6,625 nucleotides of DNA from Actinomycetes bacterium (GTDB lineage: Bacteria; Actinomycetota; Acidimicrobiia; Acidimicrobiales; RAAP-2), in the NCBI GenBank assembly GCA_021841725.1, contig JAKCEC010000071.1:1-6625 (forward strand), written 5' to 3'. Below the pieces are notes generated by a model. It did not search any database and had not been told where the DNA came from. It saw nothing but the letters and a program-made list of their open reading frames with translations. Position 1 is the stretch's first letter. Each line of letters starts with the position of its first letter. The translations under genes were made by a program, and so were the position numbers. Of this stretch, positions 1-6,300 are shown in pieces.

Positions 1-1246
1 AGGCCACGCGACTCGTGGCGGTGGCGGGGCCGGCACCGTCACCCACGTGACCCATCTGCAGAGAAAGGGTCGGGGCCGCCAAGACCGCGAGCACGAGGAG
101 GCCCGAGGCCAAATAGACCCAGGGGTGGCGACCGATGGCGGCGGCGTAGCGGTGCCACCCGTCAGCGTCGGTGCCGGACTCGGCCACGGGACGGCGCACG
201 CGCGCGTGGTCGATGCGGCGCCCGAGGAGCCCCAAGAGGCTCGGCACGAGCGTCACCGCGCCCAGGGCGGCGCTCACCACGCCGAAGACCGCCGCCAGAC
301 CCAGTTTGCCAATGAAGACCAGTCCGGAGGCGTAGAGCCCCAGCATGGCGATGGCGACGGTCACCGCCGCGACCAGGATGGCCCGGCCACTGGTCGACAC
401 GGTGTGACCCGCCGCGCGCACCGGATCGACACCGTCGATCACCTGTTGACGGTAGCGCGTCGTTAGGAAGACGGCGTAGTCGATGCCCACGCCCAGGCCG
501 ATCATGACGGCCAACTTGGGGGCGGAGGCGCTGAAGGTGGTGCGCGCGCCCACGATGTCGAGGAGCGAGAGTCCGGTGCCGATGCTGACCAGTGCGGTCA
601 GGAGGGGCAGTACGGCGCCGTAGACGCTCCCGAAGACGAGGAGCAGGACCAGCAACGCGATGGCGAAGCCGATCTCTTCGGAGCGGCGGTCGTTCACCTT
701 GGGCTGGGTCACCTGGCTGAGACCGCCGCCGTAGTTGACACTGACGCCCGCGCGACGCGCCGGCGCCGTGGCGCGGGTGAGCTGCGCGACGAGCGAGGCG
801 TTGAGGGCGCGAGAGGGGACGTCGAAGGAGAGCGTGCTGTAGGCCGTCGTGGCGTCGCGCGACACGGTAGCGCTGGTCCAGGGGTTGCTCGCACCCGTGA
901 CGTGCGTCACGTGCGAGAGTTGCTCGACGGCCTGTTCGATGCTCGTGCGCGCGCGGGTGAGGGGCGATCGTGAGTGAAAGACGACGAGGCCCGAGGAGGC
1001 CGGACCGGTCGGGAAACTACGGGCTAAGACGTCGAACCCCGTCGCCGCCTGGGTGCCGTTCAGGGTGACGTTGTCGTTGAAATTGGCGTGCAGCGAGCCC
1101 GCGAAGACGCTTAACGCGGCCACGACGAGCACCCAGGTGGCGACGACGCGTCGTGGCCGGCGCGCGCACCACTCCCCCAGTCGTCGTAGCGCCCCCGGGG
1201 GGACGTCAACGTCGCCACCGGCGTCGGTCGTGCGTGTCGTGGCCAC
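1..1246 (-). CDS. MMPL/RND-family membrane transporter, N-terminal half (3' end beyond window)
   Basis: My reverse-strand reading from GTG at 1246 gives 415 codons without a stop, running off the left edge. The product is a proton-driven inner-membrane exporter of the MMPL (RND superfamily) type; its cargo, often a lipid or other hydrophobic molecule in this family, cannot be told. A basic N-terminus (ARRPRRVV) precedes TM1 at about residues 34-50. A roughly 140-residue external porter domain follows, then TM2-TM3 from about residue 192, the MMPL motif GLGVGIDY at 250-257 (Asp256-Tyr257 are the expected proton-relay residues), TM5-TM6 around 288-340, a cytoplasmic loop, and TM7 at about 375-395. 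Family members are usually about 700 or more residues, so roughly half is missing. GTG 1246 is chosen because AAGGGAG lies just upstream and the frame closes at a stop at 1285-1283 with no other start between. It diverges from the tetR gene, its likely regulator. Confidence 0.93.
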   Translation of the reverse strand, partial: MATTRTTDAGGDVDVPPGALRRLGEWCARRPRRVVATWVLVVAALSVFAGSLHANFNDNVTLNGTQAATGFDVLARSFPTGPASSGLVVFHSRSPLTRARTSIEQAVEQLSHVTHVTGASNPWTSATVSRDATTAYSTLSFDVPSRALNASLVAQLTRATAPARRAGVSVNYGGGLSQVTQPKVNDRRSEEIGFAIALLVLLLVFGSVYGAVLPLLTALVSIGTGLSLLDIVGARTTFSASAPKLAVMIGLGVGIDYAVFLTTRYRQQVIDGVDPVRAAGHTVSTSGRAILVAAVTVAIAMLGLYASGLVFIGKLGLAAVFGVVSAALGAVTLVPSLLGLLGRRIDHARVRRPVAESGTDADGWHRYAAAIGRHPWVYLASGLLVLAVLAAPTLSLQMGHVGDGAGPATATSRVA

Positions 1247-1250
1247 GGTA

Positions 1251-1257
1251 CTCCCTT
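1251..1257 (-). promoter_or_regulatory. Ribosome binding site of the MMPL transporter gene
   Basis: The reverse strand reads AAGGGAG four bases before the GTG at 1246-1244. It resembles a Shine-Dalgarno sequence and supports this non-ATG start. The divergent tetR gene has no comparable site. Confidence 0.6.
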
Positions 1258-1268
1258 GTTGACGGCTA

Positions 1269-1280
1269 ATTCTAAATATA
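1269..1280 (-). promoter_or_regulatory. Candidate -10 region of the MMPL transporter promoter
   Basis: On the reverse strand TATATT (1280-1275) is followed directly by TAGAAT (1274-1269); either could be the -10 hexamer. TAGAAT would put the transcription start near 1262, leaving a leader of about 15 bases that holds the AAGGGAG site. I see no good -35 at normal spacing; the best is TATGTC at 1297-1292. The promoter is therefore weak, activator-dependent or misassigned. The region overlaps the left palindrome, so a bound repressor would cover it. Confidence 0.4.
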
Positions 1281-1288
1281 ACTTAGAA
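1270..1288. promoter_or_regulatory. Palindrome TTCTAA-N7-TTAGAA, candidate TetR operator
   Basis: Two perfect 6-base inverted arms (1270-1275 and 1283-1288) flank a 7-base AT-rich spacer. The element overlaps the candidate -10 of the MMPL gene and lies just upstream of the tetR -35. TetR-family dimers usually bind such dyads in the intergenic region between the regulator and its divergent target. The arm resembles that of the neighbouring palindrome at 1296-1312. An AT-rich stretch can give short dyads by chance, so this remains a candidate. Confidence 0.4.
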
Positions 1289-1289
1289 A

Positions 1290-1316
1290 TTGACATACTG
1301 TACACTTCAGTAGAAT
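1290..1316 (+). promoter_or_regulatory. tetR promoter: TTGACA-N15-TAGAAT
   Basis: A perfect consensus -35, TTGACA (1290-1295), is followed after 15 bases by a good -10, TAGAAT (1311-1316). The spacer is 1-2 bases short of the optimum. Transcription should start 6-7 bases after the -10, at about 1322-1323, which is the GTG start codon of the regulator. The mRNA is thus predicted to be leaderless, in keeping with the lack of a usable Shine-Dalgarno sequence. The spacer is filled by a palindrome, suggesting autorepression. Confidence 0.6.
1296..1312. promoter_or_regulatory. Palindrome TACTG-N7-CAGTA inside the tetR promoter, candidate operator
   Basis: Perfect 5-base inverted arms (1296-1300 and 1308-1312) with a 7-base spacer begin right after the -35 and end on the first two bases of the -10. 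A dimer bound here would block RNA polymerase at the tetR promoter. Its centre (1304) is 25 bases from that of the left palindrome (1279), so two dimers could bind side by side. The short arms keep confidence moderate. Confidence 0.45.
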
Positions 1317-1322
1317 ACGGAA

Positions 1323-1928
1323 GTGTCCGATAACACCGCGTCGCCCGCTCGTCGCCAGTACCTCTCCGCGGAGTCGCGACGCGAATCCATCCTGCGCGTG
1401 GCCGACGAGGTATTGACCAAGGACGGCGTCGGCCACCTGAGCATCGTGGAGGTGGCGCGTCGCGCCGGCATCTCGCGACAGTTGATCTACCAGCACTTCG
1501 CCGACTTGAACACCCTCCTCGTCGAGGTGATTCGCATGCGGTTCGCGCAGTTCCAGATGGCGACCGATATGTCCGACGGGGCCGCCGACCTGGAGGTACG
1601 CCAACTGGTCGAACGACAGATTCATCGGCTGTTGAGCCTGCCCCAGCGCGACCGGCAGTTGATGCGCAACCTGTTCGGCGACATCTCCTCGCTGCCACGC
1701 GACCTGTGGCCCACCATCGGCGAGATCCGCGAGGCGGTGGTGTACCGATGGACCACGCTCATCGATCCGCGTAGTACCCCCTCGCCCCTCAGCTACGCCA
1801 AGATGGGATTGATCATCCACACGATCCTCGGCGCGTGGGACCTCATTATCGACGGCAGCATCAGCGAGGACGAGGCCGTCGGCCTCATCATGAAGATCGT
1901 CGAGAGTCTCTTCGTCCTACCCTGGTAG
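1323..1928 (+). CDS. TetR/AcrR-family transcriptional regulator
   Basis: This 201-residue protein has the usual TetR-family length. The N-terminal DNA-binding domain covers about residues 17-66: helix 1 (SRRESILRVADEVL), then the helix-turn-helix at about 40-59 (SIVEVARRAGISRQLIYQHF), a very typical TetR signature. The remaining roughly 135 residues should form the helical dimerisation and ligand domain, whose ligand cannot be predicted. GTG at 1323 is the only plausible start: an in-frame TAG lies at 1311-1313, there is no start between, and the next candidate would remove part of helix 1. No Shine-Dalgarno sequence precedes it, and the -10 box ends six bases upstream, so the mRNA is probably leaderless. 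It diverges from the MMPL exporter, its most likely target along with its own promoter; repression of both is an inference. It converges on gltD with an 11-base gap. Confidence 0.95.
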   Translation: MSDNTASPARRQYLSAESRRESILRVADEVLTKDGVGHLSIVEVARRAGISRQLIYQHFADLNTLLVEVIRMRFAQFQMATDMSDGAADLEVRQLVERQIHRLLSLPQRDRQLMRNLFGDISSLPRDLWPTIGEIREAVVYRWTTLIDPRSTPSPLSYAKMGLIIHTILGAWDLIIDGSISEDEAVGLIMKIVESLFVLPW

Positions 1929-1955
1929 GGGGCGCCGCGTCACCAGGAGAGGACG
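1913..1955. terminator. Interrupted inverted repeat over the tetR and gltD 3' ends, possible two-way terminator
   Basis: CGTCCT (1913-1918) pairs with AGGACG (1950-1955), and CCTGGT (1921-1926) pairs with ACCAGG (1942-1947). The two stems are separated by a 2x2 internal loop and closed by a 15-base GC-rich loop containing the whole intergenic gap. That gives 12 GC-rich base pairs centred between two convergent genes. No T-tract follows on either strand, so it is not a classical intrinsic terminator. GC-rich actinobacteria may use such hairpins, but termination here is inferred. Confidence 0.45.
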
Positions 1956-3370
1956 TAGGGCTCGACGGGGGCGGGCAGGGCTGAGGGTTCGCCGCGCAAG
2001 AAACGGTCCACGGCCGCCGCCGCCGAACGTCCTTCAGCGATGGCCCACACGATCAGGCTCTGGCCGCGCACGGCGTCGCCGCAGGCGAATACCGGGTTAC
2101 TCTCGCCGAGCGCCTCGACGCGCCACTGGGCGTCGACCGCCAACGTCGTGCGCGCGGTGAGGACCTCGGGCCGGTCCAGGCCCAGGGCCTCGAGTTCGGG
2201 GCCGACGAATCCCGCGGCGATGAGGACCAGATCGGCGCGCGCGGTGGTGACACTCCCGTCGCGGTGGTCCTTCAGCACGATCTCGCGCACGTCGCCGTCG
2301 CCGTGGAACTCCAGGGTCTCGGTGGCGAAACGGCGCTCCCCGCCCTCCTCGTGGGCCGAGGTGACCTTGTAGAGACGCGCCATCGTGGGCCAGGGCTGAT
2401 CGGCGGGACGCTGGTGCGGGGGTTCCTCCATGATCTCGATCTGCACGACCGACGCGGCTCCTTGACGGTGCGCGGTCCCGAGGCAGTCCGCCCCGGTGTC
2501 GCCGCCGCCCAGGATGATCACGTGTCGGCCCGCCGCGTCGAGGGGTGAGGACGTCTGCGTCGCGACGGCCCGATTGGCGGCCTCGAGGTAGGTCATCGCC
2601 GGGTACACCCCGGCGAGCTCGGCCCCCGCGACGGGGATCATTCGTGGCCGCGTCGACCCCAGCGCCAGGATCACGGCGTCGAACTCCGCGCGCAACTGCG
2701 CGAGCGGCGTCGCGTCATCGCCGATGGGGCGCGACGCGTGGAACACGACGCCGGCCGCGCGCATCGCGGCGAGACGGCGATCGAGTACGCGCTTCTCCAA
2801 CTTGAATTCGGGGATGCCGTACCGCAGCAGCCCGCCGATGGCGTCGGCGCGTTCAAAGACCTCCACGTGGTGCCCGGCGCTGCGCAACTGCGACGCCGCG
2901 GCGAGGCCCGCCGGTCCCGATCCGACGACGGCCACGGGGAAATCGGTGGTCGTCGTCGCGGTGCGCTGCACCGTCAGACCCCGCGCGTAGGCGTGCTCGA
3001 TCACTTCGTACTCGAGGCGTTCGATGGTGACGGGATCGGCGCCGATGCCCAGGACGCACGCCGACTCACAGGGCGCCGGACAGAGTCGACCGGTGAATTC
3101 GGGGAAGTTATTGGTGTCGAGGAGTTGCTCGGCGGCCTCGTCCCAGCGGCCCCGGTACACCAGGTCGTTGAAGACCGGGATGCGGTTGCCGAGCGGACAG
3201 CCCTGCATGCAGAAGGGGATGCCGCAGTCCATACAGCGCGCCCCTTGGACCTGCACCGCGTCGTCACCCTGGGGTTCGTACACTTCGCGCCAGTCGCGCA
3301 GGCGCACCGGGACCGGACGCATGGTCGGGCCCTGGCGCGTGAACTCGAGGAATCCGGTGGGCTTACCCAT
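1940..3370 (-). CDS. gltD: Glutamate synthase (NADPH) small (beta) subunit
   Basis: GltD oxidises NADPH on FAD and passes electrons to the large subunit, which makes glutamate from 2-oxoglutarate and glutamine-derived ammonia in the cytoplasm. At 476 residues it has normal length. The N-terminal cysteine clusters (C46, C49, C54, C58 in CMDCGIPFCMQGCP; C97, C101, C105 in LCPAPCESAC) are expected to hold the 4Fe-4S clusters of the holoenzyme. The FAD-binding GSGPAG is at 150-155, the GGLLRYGIPEFKLEK signature at 179-193, the NAD(P)H-binding GGGDTG at 288-293, and the second FAD motif (ACGDAVRGQSL) at about 429-439. ATG 3370 begins the conserved MGKPTGFLE N-terminus, so the start is secure. It overlaps gltB by 8 bases, with only a weak purine-rich stretch (GAGACGAGA) upstream, suggesting translational coupling. 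The protein ends YVLSW, and its last codons form the hairpin shared with tetR. Related oxidoreductases share this fold, but the gltB neighbour settles the assignment. Confidence 0.98.
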   Translation of the reverse strand: MGKPTGFLEFTRQGPTMRPVPVRLRDWREVYEPQGDDAVQVQGARCMDCGIPFCMQGCPLGNRIPVFNDLVYRGRWDEAAEQLLDTNNFPEFTGRLCPAPCESACVLGIGADPVTIERLEYEVIEHAYARGLTVQRTATTTTDFPVAVVGSGPAGLAAASQLRSAGHHVEVFERADAIGGLLRYGIPEFKLEKRVLDRRLAAMRAAGVVFHASRPIGDDATPLAQLRAEFDAVILALGSTRPRMIPVAGAELAGVYPAMTYLEAANRAVATQTSSPLDAAGRHVIILGGGDTGADCLGTAHRQGAASVVQIEIMEEPPHQRPADQPWPTMARLYKVTSAHEEGGERRFATETLEFHGDGDVREIVLKDHRDGSVTTARADLVLIAAGFVGPELEALGLDRPEVLTARTTLAVDAQWRVEALGESNPVFACGDAVRGQSLIVWAIAEGRSAAAAVDRFLRGEPSALPAPVEPYVLSW

Positions 3371-6300
3371 TGCGTGTCTCGTCTCGCACTCGCTGGTACT
3401 CCGATGTCTCGATGCGCACGAAGTTCATCCGCTCGTGGCGCCACTCGTCCAGGATCGCCCGGGCGCGTCGCGAGCCGGTCTCGACGGCGAAGCGTTCGAG
3501 CAGGGGGTGCAGGATCTCCTCGTCGAGGTACTCCAACGGATCGATCTCGTAGACGCCCGCCGCCAGGTGGTCGTGGACCTCGTTGGCGGGGTCGTAGAGG
3601 TAGAGGGTGCCGCCCGACATCCCGGCCGCCAGGTTGCGTCCGACGCCGCCGAGGATGACCACGACGCCGCCGGTCATGTACTCGCAGGCGTGGTCCCCGG
3701 TGCCCTCCACGATGATGGTGGCGCCGGAGTTGCGCACCGCGCACCGCTCCCCCACCACGCCGCTGATGAAGATCTCGCCGCTCGTGGCCCCGTAGCCAAT
3801 GACGTTGCCCGCGATGATGTTGGTGTCGCTGGCGAAGGTGGCGCTCGGCGCGGGCGCGATGACGATGCGCCCGCCCGAGAGCCCCTTGCCCGCGTAGTCG
3901 TTGGCGTCGCCGCGGAGGCGCAGGGTGAGGCCCGCGGGGATGAACGCCCCCAAGCTCTGGCCCGACGAACCGTCGAGGTGGATGGTCACGTGGTCGGCGT
4001 CCAGCGTGGCCGCCCCCAGGGTGCGAGTGATGGCGCTACCGGTCAAGGTACCGACGGCCCGGTTGACGTTGCGGATGTGCAACGACACGTTCACCGGGAC
4101 CCCCGAGGTCACCGCCTGGAGCGCGTCGTTCATGAACCGCCAGTCGAGCGCCTCGTCGAGCCCGTGTTCTTGCTTGAGGCTCTGGCGGCGCTGTTCGGGT
4201 TCGGTGCTCACGAGGAGCGCGCTCAGGTCGAGCGTGTTGGCGGGGTCGTCGAGCGTGGAGACCTCGAGGCGCGAGGCGTCGCCCACCAATTCGTCCAGCG
4301 TGCGCACGCCCAGGATCGACATGTACTCGCGGACCTCGTGGGCGATGAACTCAAAGAAGTTCTCCACGAACTCGGGTCGGCCGGTGAAGCGCTCGCGCAG
4401 CACCGGGTTCTGGGTCGCGATGCCCACCGGACACGTGTCGAGGTGACAGACCCGCATCATCACGCACCCCGAGACGACCAGGGGCGCCGTCGCGAAGCCG
4501 AACTCCTCGGCGCCGAGCATGGCGGCGATGATGACGTCGCGTCCGGTCTTGAGCTGGCCGTCCACCTGCACGGTGACCCGACTGCGCAGGCCGTTGCGCG
4601 CCAGGGTCTGGTGGGCCTCGGCCAGTCCCAATTCCCACGGCGTGCCGGCGTGTTTGAGTGAGGTCAGCGGCGCCGCCCCGGTGCCGCCGTCGTGGCCCGA
4701 GATGAGGATGACGTCCGCGTGCGCCTTCGCCACCCCCGCGGCGATGGTACCCACCCCCTGCTCCGACACCAATTTGACGTGGATACGGGCCTGGTCGTTG
4801 GCGTTCTTCAGGTCGTAGATCAGCTGGGCCAGGTCCTCGATGGAGTAGATGTCGTGGTGCGGCGGTGGTGAGATGAGCCCCACGCCGGGCGTCGAGTGAC
4901 GGGTCTTGGCGATCCAGGGGTAGACCTTGGAACCCGGGAGCTGCCCCCCCTCGCCCGGCTTGGCGCCCTGGGCCATCTTGATCTGCAGGTCGTCGGCGTT
5001 CACCAGGTAGCGACTGGTCACCCCGAAGCGGCCCGACGCCACCTGTTTAATGGCCGAGCGCCGGTTCCCGCGCGGATCGTTGACGTCGAAGCGCTCCTCG
5101 TCCTCGCCGCCCTCACCGGTGTTGGATTTGCCGCCGATGGCGTTCATGGCGATCGCCAGGGTGGTGTGCGCCTCTTCCGATATCGAGCCGTAGGACATCG
5201 CCCCCGTCGAGAAGCGGCGCAGGATCGACGCCACACCCTCGACCTCCTCTAAGGGCACGGGCGTCGCGGCGGGCCGCAACCGCAGGAGGCTGCGCAGCGT
5301 GACGGCGGCGTCGGCCTGCTGGTCGACCAGCGTGGTGTACTCCTTAAAGATGTCGTAGCGCTTCTCGCGCGTGGCGTGCTGCAGCTTCTGAACCGTGCGG
5401 GGGTTGAACAGGTGCACCTCGCCGTCGCGGCGCCACTGGTACTCCCCGTGATTGGTGATCTCGACTCGTTCGGCGGCCGCCGGTCGATACGCGTGGGTGT
5501 GTAGGCGCAGCGTCGAACGCGCGACGTGGGCCAGGGTGATGCCGCCCACCCGCGAGGAGAAGCCCGGGAAGTAGGTCGCCAGCACACCGGCGTCGATGCC
5601 GACCGCCTCGAAGAGCTGGCTACCGACGTAACTGGCGACGGTCGAGACCCCCATCTTGGACATGACCTTGACGATGCCCTTGGTGAGCGCCTTGGCGTAC
5701 TGGTAGCGCGCCTCGGCGGCTTCGAGGTCGGTGATCTCGCCGGTGCCCACCAGGGAATCGATGGTCTCGTAGGCCAGGTAGGGGCAGACCGCCGACGCGC
5801 CGAACCCCAAGAGCAGGGCCACGTGATGCACTTCGCGCACGTCACCGGCCTCCAGCACGAGCGCCGCGCTCGTGCGCAGGTGCTCGTCCACCAGTCGGTG
5901 GTGCACCGCCGAGGTCACTAACAGGCTGGGGATGGGGGCCCACTCCTCGGAGGTGTTGCGGTCCGAGAGGATAACGATGGTGGCCCCCGCGCGCACGGCG
6001 GCGACCGCTTCGTCGCAGACCGCCGCGATGGCCGACGCCAGGCGCTCTTCGTCGCTGGTCTCGCCGTGCGCGGCGAAGAGCCCGTCGACCACCGCACAGC
6101 GGAAGTCCCAGTCGACGTGCGCCTCGTGGATGTAGCGGATCTTCGCCAGTTCGTCGACGCTGAGTATCGGCGTCGCCAGCACGATCTGGTGGCAGTGCTC
6201 GGCGCTCTCGCTCAGCAGGTTCTCCTCGCCGCCCATCGTGACGCGCGTCGAGGTGACCAGCTCCTCGCGGATGGCGTCGAGCGGCGGATTGGTGACCTGC

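Noticed and set aside
47..466. A 139-codon plus-strand open frame opposite the MMPL gene
   Set aside because: The reverse frame encodes the MMPL membrane segments and GIDY motif. The plus-strand product is His/Arg/Gly-rich low complexity.
1302..1326. Inverted repeat ACACTT-N13-AAGTGT across the tetR -10 and start codon
   Set aside because: The arms match exactly, but the spacing is wide and one arm lies in coding sequence. The tighter palindromes nearby explain the region better.
1272..1820. A 182-codon minus-strand open frame opposite tetR
   Set aside because: It mirrors the clear TetR coding frame and would initiate inside it. The TetR helix-turn-helix is unmistakable on the other strand.
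2738..3658. A 306-codon open frame on the plus strand opposite gltD and the gltB end
   Set aside because: It is antisense to confirmed GltD motifs and ends in low-complexity Arg/Gly/Pro sequence; no domain was recognised.
3024..4661. A 545-codon open frame on the plus strand opposite gltB and gltD
   Set aside because: It lies antisense to strongly conserved coding sequence. Its product is rich in Arg, Gly, Val, His and Asp without a recognisable domain, as expected of a shadow frame in GC-rich DNA.
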